Shown: one piece after another, positions 25,696 through 34,856 of the stretch
How positions within the stretch are numbered: position 1 is the stretch's first letter
Layout: every line of letters starts with the position of its first letter
Source: Aeromonas caviae
GTDB taxonomy: Bacteria; Pseudomonadota; Gammaproteobacteria; Enterobacterales; Aeromonadaceae
Length of the DNA stretch: 64,000 bases
Direction of reading: 5' to 3'
NCBI RefSeq assembly: GCF_000819785.1
Contig: NZ_CDBK01000014.1
Coordinates: forward strand, 155,974-219,973
Notes under the pieces: generated by a model
Seen by the model: the letters and a program-made list of their open reading frames with translations, nothing else
The model's database searches: none
What the model was told of the DNA's origin: nothing
Program-made: the position numbers and the translations under genes

Positions 25696-26462
25696 ACGGC
25701 ATCCGTGATGACCTGCACTCGCGCGGACGTGGGAGCAGGGTAGGGGTGACAAGCTGTTTTGTTCTGTTCGGGGCCCTCTTGTGGACCCAGGGGGGGGAGG
25801 CCGCGATTCGGCTGATGCAGACCCGTCTCGTCCATCAGGGGGGCGAGGCCGCCCTGATGGTTCGCAACGACGGCACCGGACCCAGCCTGATGCAGGCCTG
25901 GGTTGACCTGGGAGACGAGCGCCTGGGGCCTGGTGAGGTGGCGACTCCCTTTCTGGTGCTGCCGCCCGTGATGCGACTCGGACCAGGCAGGGGGCAGACA
26001 CTGAGGGTGATCGGAGGAGAGCAGAACCGGTTGCCCCGGGACAGGGAGTCCCTGTTCTGGCTCAACGTGCTTGGCCTGCCCCCCAAGGCCCATGCCACCG
26101 AGGGGAGTGTCCAGCTGGCCTATCGCACCCGTATCAAGCTTTTCTACCGCCCCCCCGGCCTTTCGGGCTCCGTGGCTGGGATGGTCCGCCAGCTGAAGTG
26201 GCAGATCCTCTCCGAAGGCGGGCTCGGTGTCACCAATCCGGGCCCCTTCCACATCAGTCTGAGCGAAGTGTTGCTGACGATGGGGGACTGGCAGCTTGCC
26301 TGGCGGGAGGGGGGCGTACTGCCACCCTACGGCACTCTGCACCTGCCCATGGGGGTTGTCCCGGCGGGGGCGAGTGGCCGGCTGCGCTGGATAGACGATG
26401 AGGGCAGCTATCGTGAGGAGCCCTTCATGCCGCTCAGAAGCCAAGGAGGTCACCATGAGTGA
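25692..26462 (+). CDS. Periplasmic fimbrial chaperone 2
   Basis: 256 aa. Same family and landmarks as the first chaperone: IRLMQTRLVHQGGEAALMV, LPRDRESLFWLNVLGLPP and RIKLFYRPPG. A 4-bp ATGA overlap with the usher stop fixes the start. Having two chaperones in one operon suggests one serves the major pilin and the other the tip protein encoded next (inference). Signal sequence: CFVLFGALLWTQGGEA. Confidence 0.9.
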   Translation: MNGIRDDLHSRGRGSRVGVTSCFVLFGALLWTQGGEAAIRLMQTRLVHQGGEAALMVRNDGTGPSLMQAWVDLGDERLGPGEVATPFLVLPPVMRLGPGRGQTLRVIGGEQNRLPRDRESLFWLNVLGLPPKAHATEGSVQLAYRTRIKLFYRPPGLSGSVAGMVRQLKWQILSEGGLGVTNPGPFHISLSEVLLTMGDWQLAWREGGVLPPYGTLHLPMGVVPAGASGRLRWIDDEGSYREEPFMPLRSQGGHHE

Positions 26463-27486
26463 TGCAACCGGTCGTCATGGCCCCGACTCCCTGTTGATGG
26501 GGGCGCTGTTGCTGGGGGCCGGACTCTGGCCCGGGGAAGGGAATGCGGTGAACGGCCAGTGCACCAGCCCCTTCGTGGCCACCTTGCCGCTCACCGTCAG
26601 CGATCTCTATCAGCCAGGTGATACCCGCAGTGCGACCTTCGCCACCACGGGCACGGCCAGTTGTGATTGCATCGGTATCTCTGTCGGGTTGCTGGTGACG
26701 GCCTACTACCAGGGCACCACCAGCCTGCCCACCGTCTCCGATCCCCTCGGTACCCTCATCAAGCTCAATTCCTATCTCGGTCTCAAGGTGGAGTTCAATG
26801 CGGCGGGGGGATACCAGAGCGTCCCCTTCAACACCACTACCACTGGGCTTCTGAGTGCCTGTGTGGGCGGGCTACTCAATGTCTCCCTGCTGGGGGGGAT
26901 CAGCGTGAACGGGGGACGAGCAACCCTGAAACTGCTCAAGGGGATCACGGGCACCCAGACCTTCAGTGGCACCGTGGCCCAGCTGTTCGTGCGACGTGGC
27001 AGCCTGCCCGATACCAGTCCGGCCAATGCGTTCAGCACCCTGGCGATGAACATCACAGTCACCTCGACCCCCAGTTGCCAGTTCCCCGCCGGTACCAGCA
27101 TTCCCATCGATCTGGGCGCCGTGGCCCAGAGCGCCTTCATCGAAGGGGAGATCCCCAGGGGCTATGCGCCGCGCAGCGTCAATGTGAGCGTGACCTGCAG
27201 CCAGATCCCGAGCGATTACGTGGTGCCGCTGCGCTACAGCTTCTCGGGGGTGCTCGCGAGCGACAACCGCTTCATCACCACCAGCCTGGCCGGTGTCGGG
27301 GTGGGCATGGTCGAGCAGGGGGCCCTGACCCCTATTCCATTCGATACCGCCATCGCGGTACCCTACTCGGCGGCGACCCAGGCCACCGACTACAAGGTGA
27401 GGCTCTACCCGACCCGGCTGCCGGGCCAGGTAGTACGCACCGGCCCCTACACCGGCACCATCATGGTCACGGTGAGCGTGCCCTGA
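26455..27486 (+). CDS. Fimbrial tip/minor subunit (two-domain adhesin)
   Basis: 343 aa with a signal peptide (LLMGALLLGAGLWPG). The N-terminal domain (about 35-215) is a Cys-containing beta domain (GQCTSPF, ASCDCIG, LSACVGG) as expected of an adhesin. The C-terminal domain (about 220-343) looks like a pilin domain (TPSCQFPAG, VSVTCSQ, ending MVTVSVP). AAGGAGG lies 6 nt before the ATG. It overlaps the chaperone stop by 8 bp and ends the operon. The receptor cannot be predicted. Confidence 0.82.
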   Translation: MSDATGRHGPDSLLMGALLLGAGLWPGEGNAVNGQCTSPFVATLPLTVSDLYQPGDTRSATFATTGTASCDCIGISVGLLVTAYYQGTTSLPTVSDPLGTLIKLNSYLGLKVEFNAAGGYQSVPFNTTTTGLLSACVGGLLNVSLLGGISVNGGRATLKLLKGITGTQTFSGTVAQLFVRRGSLPDTSPANAFSTLAMNITVTSTPSCQFPAGTSIPIDLGAVAQSAFIEGEIPRGYAPRSVNVSVTCSQIPSDYVVPLRYSFSGVLASDNRFITTSLAGVGVGMVEQGALTPIPFDTAIAVPYSAATQATDYKVRLYPTRLPGQVVRTGPYTGTIMVTVSVP

Positions 27487-27523
27487 GGAGACGCCGCTTC
27501 GCCCCTATTTTTCGACGAGGTCA

Positions 27524-28309
27524 ATGATGAACAGTGACAGGGCCCTGCGCCACGAACCCAAACGCCATGGCATAGGACAGGGCTGGATCTGGATCCGCAC
27601 CGGATTCGACATCTTCAACAAGGGGATGGGTGCCAGCGTGGCCATGATAGTGCTCTGGTTTGTGGTGGGCATCGTGCTGGATCAGCTGCCGGCGGGGGGC
27701 TTGATATCCCAGTTGCTCTACATGGTGTGGGGGGCTGGCTGGGTGGCGGTGGCGCGGCGGGGTCACCATGGCGAGGCACTGCAATTTGGCGACTTCTTTG
27801 CCGGTTTCCGCCATCGGTTGACCCCCTTGATGCTGGGGGGCCTGATGGTGCTCGGCCTCATCATGGGGATCCTGATGATCTGCGTGTTCCTGCTGCACCA
27901 GTGGGGACTCACCGGCCTGTTGTCCGCGGATCCGGGCTCCCTGGCGCTGACCCCGGAGCAGGCACAGGGTTTCCTCGTCTGCGCCCTGGTGGGATTGGCA
28001 CTGTTCGTTCCCGTGCTGATGGCCATCACCTTCGCCCCCGCCCTTATCCTCTTCCATCAGGTCGGGATCTGGCAGGCAGCCCGGCTCAGCTTCAAGGGAT
28101 GTCTGCGCAACATGTGGCCCTTCCTCTGGTGGGGGCTGCTCGGGGCCGTGCTGATCTTCTTTGGCGCACTCCTGATGTTGGTGGGCCTGCTGGTGGTGCT
28201 GCCTGCCATCAACTACTCCATTTATGCCGCCTATCACGACATCTATCTGGAGGATCAGGAGGCCGAGGAGGGAGAGACCCCGGTCAAGGCATTCGGTTTC
28301 GAAGCCTGA
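27524..28309 (+). CDS. BPSS1780-family integral membrane protein
   Basis: 261 aa with about five to six transmembrane helices (roughly 32-52, 60-75, 92-120, 145-170, 195-235). It resembles the BPSS1780/DUF975-like family of unknown function; GWIWIRTGFDIFNKG at the N-terminus and AINYSIYAAYHDIYL at the C-terminus are its conserved ends. It lies 37 bp after the adhesin, so could be read from the fimbrial operon, but the family also occurs alone and is unlikely to be fimbrial. A terminator follows. Confidence 0.75.
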   Translation: MMNSDRALRHEPKRHGIGQGWIWIRTGFDIFNKGMGASVAMIVLWFVVGIVLDQLPAGGLISQLLYMVWGAGWVAVARRGHHGEALQFGDFFAGFRHRLTPLMLGGLMVLGLIMGILMICVFLLHQWGLTGLLSADPGSLALTPEQAQGFLVCALVGLALFVPVLMAITFAPALILFHQVGIWQAARLSFKGCLRNMWPFLWWGLLGAVLIFFGALLMLVGLLVVLPAINYSIYAAYHDIYLEDQEAEEGETPVKAFGFEA

Positions 28310-28327
28310 CCTGGCACAGGATGGAGC

Positions 28328-28354
28328 AAAGAGGGGCCGCGAGGCCCTTTTTTT
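28328..28354 (+). terminator. Terminator after the BPSS1780-family gene
   Basis: GGGCC-GCGA-GGCCC stem followed by seven T. It ends the plus-strand transcript before the convergent LysR gene. Confidence 0.8.
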
Positions 28355-28371
28355 GTGGCGGCTCGCAGGGA

Positions 28372-29286
28372 TCAGAGAGAGGGAGGGGCTTCCTGCCACA
28401 GGGGATCGTCCGCCATCCGCTCCACGAGAAAGTCGAGGAAGCTGCGCAGCAGGGGGGACATCTGTTTGCGGGTGCCATAAACGGCATAGACGCCGAGGCG
28501 CTTGGGCTGCCAGGGGGTGAGCAGGGGGACCAGGGCGCCGCTTGCCAGATGGGGGTGAACCGAGTAGGCGGGTTGCAGGCTGATCCCCGCCCCGTCCAGG
28601 GTGGCGGCCAGCAGCAGGTTGGAGATGTTGGCGCTGAGGTTGCCGCTCACCGGGACGGATTCGGGACCATCGGGCCCCAGAAACTCCCACAGGCTCTTGC
28701 CGAAATAGGTGTAGGTGAGGCAGTTGTGCAGTGCCAGATCCTGCACCTGCTGCGGCGGAGCATGGCGGGCCAGGTAGGCGGGGCTGGCGCACACCACCGA
28801 GTGGCAGGTACCGAGCCTGCGGGCCACCAGGTTGGGATCGAGGTCGTTGGTGATGCGCAGGGCGAGATCGATTCGCTCCTCCACCAGATTGACCGTCCGG
28901 TCCAGCAGCAGGATGTCGATCGCCGTGCCGGGGTAACGGGCCAGGTAGTCGTTCGCCGCCCCGACCAGCAGGGCTTCGGAGAGAGAGTAGCTGCTGGTGA
29001 TGCGCAGTTGCCCCTTGGGGGCCTCGTCATGGCGGATGGCCAGGTGCTCCATCTCTTCCCCCAGGGCCAGCATGGCTCTGGCCCGGTTCAGCGCCTCTTC
29101 TCCCGGCCCGGTCAGGCTCAGCCGGCGGGTGGTGCGGTGCAGCAATCTGGCCCCCATCCAGCGTTCCAGCTCGGCCAGGTAGCGCGACACCATGGCGCGG
29201 GACATCTCCAGTTTCTCCCCGGCGCCGCTCAGGCTGCCCTGTTCCACCACGCAGACGAAGACCCGCAATGCGGTCAGCCTATCCAT
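28372..29286 (-). CDS. LysR-family transcriptional regulator
   Basis: 304 aa. The N-terminal winged helix-turn-helix begins MDRLTALRVFVCVVEQGSLSG... with the MSRAMVSRYLAELE recognition helix, followed by the linker RRLSLTGPG and a periplasmic-binding-protein-like effector domain. It is of the CrgA/DsdC-like Pseudomonas-style subgroup. It is divergent from the metallo-beta-lactamase-fold gene 120 bp away and very likely regulates it. Confidence 0.92.
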   Translation of the reverse strand: MDRLTALRVFVCVVEQGSLSGAGEKLEMSRAMVSRYLAELERWMGARLLHRTTRRLSLTGPGEEALNRARAMLALGEEMEHLAIRHDEAPKGQLRITSSYSLSEALLVGAANDYLARYPGTAIDILLLDRTVNLVEERIDLALRITNDLDPNLVARRLGTCHSVVCASPAYLARHAPPQQVQDLALHNCLTYTYFGKSLWEFLGPDGPESVPVSGNLSANISNLLLAATLDGAGISLQPAYSVHPHLASGALVPLLTPWQPKRLGVYAVYGTRKQMSPLLRSFLDFLVERMADDPLWQEAPPSL

Positions 29287-29406
29287 CTTGTGCCCCTATA
29301 TGCTCGATTTGTGCAACAGTGATGCGCCTATTATGCGGTATTTGTATCGATGGTGATGCAATAAACTGCGCTCATTCCATTAATCCACACCGATGAGCGT
29401 TATCTG

Positions 29407-30264
29407 ATGAACAACACACTGCGTACCCTGACCCTGACCAGCCTCCTGATGATGGGTTCCGCCCTGGCGGCCCCCCTGACCGTGACCGTCTACAACCCCG
29501 GCGAGAAGGCCATCTTCCCCGTCTCCTCCTCACTGGTAGCCGGTGACAAAGAGGCCATCCTGATCGATGCCCAGTTCGACGTGCAACATGGTCAGGCGCT
29601 GGTGGACATGATCAAGAAGAGCGGCAAGAAGCTGACCACTGTCTATATCAGTGCCGGTGACCCCGACTTCTACTTCGGTCTGGAACCCGTCATGGCGGCG
29701 TTCCCGGATGTCAAAGTGCTGGCCGACCAGCATGTGGTCGACCATATCAAGCAGACCAAGGATGCCAAGCTGAGCTACTGGGGCCCGATCCTGGGCAAGG
29801 ATGCACCCAAGAGCCTGACCGTGCCGCAAGTGATGACGGCCAGCCACCTGACGCTGGATGGCGAGAAGATTGACATCAAAGAGATGAACACCCCGAATGC
29901 CTACCTCTGGGCCCCTTCCATCAAGACGGCCTTTGGTGGTGTGCCGGTCTACAGCGGCGTGCACGTCTGGATGGCGGACAGCCAGTCCAAGGCCGCTCGC
30001 AGCAACTGGGTCAAGGCGCTGAACAATCTGCTGGCCCTGAAACCCGAGCGTGTGGTGCCGGGTCACTTCCTGGGAACTGCGCCCAAGGGTACCGAAGCCG
30101 TGACCTTCACCCGTGACTACGTGCAGCGTTTTGAGCAGGAGCTGGCCAAGACCAAGCACTCCGGCCAGCTGATTGAAGCGCTGAAGAAGGCTTACCCCTC
30201 CCTGCCGGTCGACGATGGCCTGGCCATCGGTGCCAAGGTCAATACCGGCGAGATGAAGTGGTAA
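29407..30264 (+). CDS. Secreted metallo-beta-lactamase-fold protein with degenerate metal site
   Basis: 285 aa with a signal peptide (LTSLLMMGSALA). The fold is recognised by FPVSSSLVAGDKEAILIDA and the late RVVPGHFLG. The canonical HxHxDH zinc motif is replaced by SAGDPDFYFG, leaving only two Asp, and the second-site His is absent from the expected place. The late PGH is kept. It may bind one metal or none, and its substrate is unknown. It is divergent from a LysR gene, and a terminator follows. Confidence 0.8.
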   Translation: MNNTLRTLTLTSLLMMGSALAAPLTVTVYNPGEKAIFPVSSSLVAGDKEAILIDAQFDVQHGQALVDMIKKSGKKLTTVYISAGDPDFYFGLEPVMAAFPDVKVLADQHVVDHIKQTKDAKLSYWGPILGKDAPKSLTVPQVMTASHLTLDGEKIDIKEMNTPNAYLWAPSIKTAFGGVPVYSGVHVWMADSQSKAARSNWVKALNNLLALKPERVVPGHFLGTAPKGTEAVTFTRDYVQRFEQELAKTKHSGQLIEALKKAYPSLPVDDGLAIGAKVNTGEMKW

Positions 30265-30289
30265 CTCCCTGACGCCTACTTCCCTGTGT

Positions 30290-30320
30290 TTTTTTACCGG
30301 GCCCGAGGGCCCGGTTTTTT
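30290..30320 (+). terminator. Terminator after the metallo-beta-lactamase-fold gene
   Basis: ACCGGGCCC-GA-GGGCCCGGT, a 9-bp perfect stem, followed by TTTTT. Confidence 0.9.
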
Positions 30321-30339
30321 ATCCAGCCTTGAAGCGAGA

Positions 30340-30984
30340 ATGATGATGAACGAAGCGCAAACAACCCTCCATTATGTCTATGACCCCCTCTGTGGCTGGT
30401 GCTATGGCGCCGCCCCCCTGCTGAAAGCCGCTGCCGAGATCCCGGGCCTTCGCATCGAACTGCATGGGGGGGGCCTCTGGATGGGCGCCAGGCGCCAGGC
30501 CATGGGCCAGCCCCTGCGGGACTATGTGCGCCCCCATGACGAGCGCATCCACGCCCTCACCGGACAGCGCTTTGGTGAGCGCTACTTCAACGAGCTCCTG
30601 CTCAACGAGTCGCTGCTCCTCGACTCCGAGCCGCCCATTCGCGCCGTTCTGGCGGTGAGCGAGCTTGGCGGCGACGGCCTTGCCTTGTTGCACCGCATCC
30701 AGGAGACCCACTACCGGGATGGGGAATGGGTCGGTTCCCCGACACGGCTGGCGGCGCTCGCGCGGGAGCTGGGGCTGACACCGGAGGCATTCGCCCTGGC
30801 CTTTGGACGGGTCGATCTTGTGGGCCATCTGGCCACAAGCCAGGCGTGGCTGCGCCGGCTCGGCGGGCAGGGGTTCCCGACCCTGGGATTGATGCAAGGG
30901 GAGCGCGTCGTTGCGCTGCCTGTCTCCTCCTATCTGGGAGAGCCATCGGCATTCGCGGATCACATCGCCTCCCTGATGGGGTGA
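30340..30984 (+). CDS. DsbA-family thioredoxin-fold oxidoreductase (FrnE-like)
   Basis: 214 aa from the first of three consecutive ATG codons (30340, 30343, 30346). The redox motif CGWC (about residues 18-21) follows YDPLCG; the helical insertion and GFPTLG cis-Pro loop fit the DsbA/FrnE-like cytoplasmic group. No signal peptide, so it is not the periplasmic DsbA. Lies between a terminator and oxyR. Role unclear; a thiol-disulfide function near OxyR would make sense but is not shown. Confidence 0.82.
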   Translation: MMMNEAQTTLHYVYDPLCGWCYGAAPLLKAAAEIPGLRIELHGGGLWMGARRQAMGQPLRDYVRPHDERIHALTGQRFGERYFNELLLNESLLLDSEPPIRAVLAVSELGGDGLALLHRIQETHYRDGEWVGSPTRLAALARELGLTPEAFALAFGRVDLVGHLATSQAWLRRLGGQGFPTLGLMQGERVVALPVSSYLGEPSAFADHIASLMG

Positions 30985-31113
30985 GTCTCTCACCCATCGC
31001 CTGCGGCTTGTCAAAGGAGAGGGAGAGGGCAGACCCGTCTGCGCGCCTCCCTTGTCCCCCGCACCGTTCTTGTGCATGCTATCGGCCTCATTGAACGGCA
31101 GGATGCAGTACCT

Positions 31114-32010
31114 ATGAACCTTCGCGATCTCGAATATCTGGTAGCGCTGGAAGAGGAGAAACACTTTCGCAAAGCGGCGGAGCGCTGCTTTGTCAGCCAG
31201 CCGACCCTGAGTGGACAGTTGCGCAAGCTGGAAGATGAACTGGGGGTGATCCTCATCGAGCGCACCTCCCGCAAGGTGCTGTTCACGCCCGCCGGCGATG
31301 CCATGGCCCGTCAGGCACGCAAGGTGCTCAAAGAGGCGCGAGAGCTCAAGAGCATAGGCCAGCACTTCGCCGAGCCCATGTCCGGCGAGATCCACATCGG
31401 TTTCATTCCCACCGTGGGCCCCTATCTGCTGCCCCACATCATCCAGGATCTGCGTGAACACTTCCCCAAGCTGGAGTTCTACCTCTACGAAGATCAGACC
31501 CAGGTGCTGCTCAAGCGGCTGGAGGAGGGGGAGCTGGATTGCCTCGTGCTGGCGGAGCTGGAAGGGATGGAGGGGTTTGGCGCCATCCCCCTCTATCAGG
31601 AGCCCATGTGGCTGGCCGTGCCCCAGCATCACCCGGAGGCGAGCGCCAAGGCGGTGCCCCTGCACAATCTCAAGGGCAAGAAATTGCTGATGCTGGCCGA
31701 CGGTCACTGCCTGCGGGATCAGGCGATGGGTTTCTGTTTTGCCGCGGGCATCGGTGAGGATCAGCGCTTCAAGGGCACCAGTCTGGAGACCTTGCGCAAC
31801 ATGGTCGCCGCCGGCAGCGGCATGACGCTGGTGCCCAGGCTCGCCGTGCCCGCCAACCCGGAGGAGGGGGGCGTCAGCTATCGCCCGGTGATCAACCCCG
31901 TGCCAGGGCGCACCATCTCCCTGCTCTATCGTCACTACTCGGTGCGCCGTCCCTGCTTCAATGAGCTGGCGGCCCGCATCTCGAGTCTGATGAAAGCCCT
32001 GCTGGGCTGA
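31114..32010 (+). CDS. oxyR: OxyR hydrogen-peroxide-sensing regulator
   Basis: 298 aa LysR-family activator of the peroxide response. It starts MNLRDLEYLVALEEEKHF as in E. coli OxyR. The redox switch is intact: from this start the Cys codons are residues 199 and 208 (DGHCLRDQAMGFCF), the exact E. coli numbering. No katG or ahpC is adjacent. A bidirectional terminator separates it from the convergent mrcA gene. Confidence 0.97.
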   Translation: MNLRDLEYLVALEEEKHFRKAAERCFVSQPTLSGQLRKLEDELGVILIERTSRKVLFTPAGDAMARQARKVLKEARELKSIGQHFAEPMSGEIHIGFIPTVGPYLLPHIIQDLREHFPKLEFYLYEDQTQVLLKRLEEGELDCLVLAELEGMEGFGAIPLYQEPMWLAVPQHHPEASAKAVPLHNLKGKKLLMLADGHCLRDQAMGFCFAAGIGEDQRFKGTSLETLRNMVAAGSGMTLVPRLAVPANPEEGGVSYRPVINPVPGRTISLLYRHYSVRRPCFNELAARISSLMKALLG

Positions 32011-32035
32011 CGCAGCCCGCTCGTCATCCCGAAAC

Positions 32036-32063
32036 AAAAACCGGCGCCTGGGCGCCGGTTTTT
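32036..32063 (+). terminator. Bidirectional terminator between oxyR and mrcA
   Basis: CCGGCGCC-TG-GGCGCCGG flanked by A5 on the left and T5 on the right, lying between convergent genes. Confidence 0.92.
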
Positions 32064-32080
32064 GTTGTTTCCAGGGGGAC

Positions 32081-34570
32081 CTAGAAGATGTCGTCGGTGG
32101 AGACGGGACCGTCTGTGGTCGCATCGTCACCGCCATACACCTGGTTGCCATCGGAGATCTGGCTCGCGTAGCGGGTGGGCTCTGTGCCCTCTTTGAAGAA
32201 CTCCTCCGTGGTACTGCCATCGGCGCGATTGGTCAGCAGACCGGTTTCACGATCGATGCGGACCTGCATGATCCCTTCGGGGACCGGCATCTTGCGCTCG
32301 GGCACCTGTTGCAGAGCCGTCTTCATGAAGTCAATCCAGATGGGCTGGGCGGCGCCGCCGCCAAACTCGGCCCGGCCCAGACCGCGCTGGTGGTTGTCAA
32401 AACCGATCCAGGAGGTGGCCACCAGATTCGGGGTATAGCCGGAGAACCAGGCATCCCTAGATTCGTTGGTGGTCCCCGTCTTGCCCGAGATGTCGTGACG
32501 CTTGAGGTCACGGGCTGCCCGCCAGCCGGTACCACGCCAGCCATTGCCACCCCAGATGGCGGTGGTCAGGGTGTCGGTGATGAGGAAGGCGCTCTGGGCA
32601 CTGATGGTCTGCGGTGCCATGTTGTTGGGCACGACAGGATCGATGGGGCACTGGGCCTTCCAGTCTGCCGTGGTATTGGCATAGGCATCCGCGCTGTCGA
32701 GACCGGCGGCGGCCAGCACGCCGCAGTCGCGGCAGGCGGCGGCCGGGTTGGCCTCGAAGAGGGGGGTGCCGAAGCTGTCGGTCACTTCGGTGATGAAGTA
32801 GGGGGTGACCTGGAAGCCGCCATTGGCCAGCACCGAGTAGCCGCGCACCACTTCCAGCGGGGTAAACTCCGCCGCACCCAGCGCCAGGGATTCGTTGGCG
32901 GAAATGTGATCACGGGCGAAGCCGAAGCGGGTCAGGCCGTCGATATAGGTATCCAGCCCGATGGCGCGCATCAGGCGGACCGACATCACGTTCTTGGACT
33001 TGGCAAGGCCGAGGCGCAAGGTGGTCGGCCCTTCATAGATGGCGGGCGAGTTCTTGGGTTGCCACATGGGGCCCTTGGCAGGATCCCACTGGTTGATCGG
33101 TGCATCGTTGATGAGGGACGCCAGGGTATAGCCCTGCTCCAGCGCGGTGGCATAGAGGAAAGGCTTGATGTTGGAGCCGACCTGACGACGGGCCTGATCG
33201 ACCCGGTTGAACTTGGAGAGCTCGAAGCTGAAGCCGCCGACCAGGGCCTCGATGGCGCCGTCTTGCGGGTTCATGGCCACCAGGGCGGCGTTGACGTCGG
33301 GGATCTGGGAGAGCAGCAACTCTTCCCCTTTCTCCCTGACCCAGATCTGGGCGCCGACTTTGAGTACATCCCGCGCCGATTTCGGGGCAAAGCCCTGGCG
33401 ATCGTCGGTGATGAAGGCGCGCGCCCACTTGATGCCATTCCAGCCCAGTTCGGCCTGTTTGCCATTCTTGAGCACCAGGGTGGCGCTCTTGTCGCCGAGC
33501 TGGGTGACCACGGCGGCCATCAGGGGCTGATAGGTCGGCTGCTTGGCCAGATGGGCCATGATCTGCTCGTAGTCCCAGGCCGTTTCACCGGCTTTCCACA
33601 GCAAGGCGGTCGGGCCACGGTAGCCGTGGCGGGTGTCGTAGTCGAAGACACCGTCCAGCAGCGCCTGATGGGCGGCGCGCTGACGCTTGGCGGTGACGGT
33701 GGTGTAGACGTGCAGCCCCATGGTGTAGGCATCTTCACCAAACTGCTCCACCATCTTCTGGCGTACCATCTCGCTCAGATAGGGGGCGTTCAGCGTGGTT
33801 TCGGCACCGTGAAAACGGGCCTTGACCGGCATCTTGGAGGCTTCGTCATACTGGGCCTGGGTGATCTTGCCGGTTTCCAGCATGCGACCCAGTACCACGT
33901 TGCGGCGAGCGAAGGCGCGCTCCGGGGAGCGGATCGGGTTCAGCATGGAGGGGGCCTTGGGGAGACCCGCGATGATGGCGATCTCGTCCAGGGTCAGATC
34001 CTTGACCTCCTTGCCGAAGTAGACCTGGGCAGCCGCGCCGACCCCGAATGCCCGGTAGCCGAGGGGGATCTTGTTGAGATAGAGGGTGAGGATCTCGTCC
34101 TTGGAGAGGTTCTGCTCGATGCGCCAGGCGAGGAATACTTCCTTGATCTTGCGTACAAGAGTCTTCTCGTTGCTCAGGAAGAAGTTGCGGGCCACCTGCT
34201 GGGTAATGGTACTGGCGCCCTGACGCGCCTGGCCGGAGACGGCCCAGACGGTGGCGGCACGGATGATGCCGATGGGGTCTATGCCCGGGTGCTCATAGAA
34301 GCGGGCATCTTCGGTGGCGAGTACGGCATCGATCATGGACTGGGGAATTTCGTCCAGCCGCAGGGGGATGCGACGAATTTCGCCAAACTGGGAGATCAAT
34401 TCCCCGTCCCGGCTGTAGACCTTCATGGGGGTAGCCAGTTTGACATCGCGCAGGGCGCTGACGTCCGGCAACTGGGGCTTGATGTAGAAGTAGATGCCGA
34501 TGAGGCTGGCAACGCCCAGCACAGCACCCAGCATCATGACAATAAACAGGCGAACGAGCCATTTCAGCAT
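32081..34570 (-). CDS. mrcA: Penicillin-binding protein 1A
   Basis: 829 aa bifunctional peptidoglycan synthase. The N-terminal membrane anchor (WLVRLFIVMMLGAVLG) is followed by the GT51 transglycosylase with EDARFYEHPGIDP and ASTITQQVARNFFL. After an OB-type insert comes the transpeptidase with the SxxK serine in GSNIKPFLY, SKN and KTGTT. The start at 34570 (MLKWLVR) matches the E. coli N-terminus; a TTG-start extension of 11 residues is possible but unsupported. Divergent from pilM, the conserved arrangement in gammaproteobacteria. A TATACT -10-like element lies about 45 bp upstream. Confidence 0.96.
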   Translation of the reverse strand: MLKWLVRLFIVMMLGAVLGVASLIGIYFYIKPQLPDVSALRDVKLATPMKVYSRDGELISQFGEIRRIPLRLDEIPQSMIDAVLATEDARFYEHPGIDPIGIIRAATVWAVSGQARQGASTITQQVARNFFLSNEKTLVRKIKEVFLAWRIEQNLSKDEILTLYLNKIPLGYRAFGVGAAAQVYFGKEVKDLTLDEIAIIAGLPKAPSMLNPIRSPERAFARRNVVLGRMLETGKITQAQYDEASKMPVKARFHGAETTLNAPYLSEMVRQKMVEQFGEDAYTMGLHVYTTVTAKRQRAAHQALLDGVFDYDTRHGYRGPTALLWKAGETAWDYEQIMAHLAKQPTYQPLMAAVVTQLGDKSATLVLKNGKQAELGWNGIKWARAFITDDRQGFAPKSARDVLKVGAQIWVREKGEELLLSQIPDVNAALVAMNPQDGAIEALVGGFSFELSKFNRVDQARRQVGSNIKPFLYATALEQGYTLASLINDAPINQWDPAKGPMWQPKNSPAIYEGPTTLRLGLAKSKNVMSVRLMRAIGLDTYIDGLTRFGFARDHISANESLALGAAEFTPLEVVRGYSVLANGGFQVTPYFITEVTDSFGTPLFEANPAAACRDCGVLAAAGLDSADAYANTTADWKAQCPIDPVVPNNMAPQTISAQSAFLITDTLTTAIWGGNGWRGTGWRAARDLKRHDISGKTGTTNESRDAWFSGYTPNLVATSWIGFDNHQRGLGRAEFGGGAAQPIWIDFMKTALQQVPERKMPVPEGIMQVRIDRETGLLTNRADGSTTEEFFKEGTEPTRYASQISDGNQVYGGDDATTDGPVSTDDIF

Positions 34571-34754
34571 GGAAGAACTACCAATCGTCTTAAAATTAGC
34601 CAACGGGCGCAGAGTATAGCCTTTTTACCCTCGCGGATTCGAGGTTTTCCTGTCCGCAAACAGGCGACCCCGAGAAGAGGCGGGAGGGTAGCACTCCAGG
34701 GCACAATTACCAAGGGGGCGGCAATCAAGGCCGAAAGGAGAGGGGCGTCAACTT

Positions 34755-34784
34755 TTGACACAAACTTTATGACATTGATAGATA
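34755..34784 (+). promoter_or_regulatory. Candidate sigma-70 promoter for pilMNOPQ
   Basis: TTGACA (34755-34760) and TAGATA (34779-34784) with an 18-bp spacer, about 75 bp before the pilM start. The -35 is perfect, the -10 weak. Confidence 0.4.
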
Positions 34785-34856
34785 GAGCATTATATTGAGT
34801 TAAGCCGTCACATCATGACGCGCTGTCCTACAATAAGTCCGAAAACCCAATAACGC

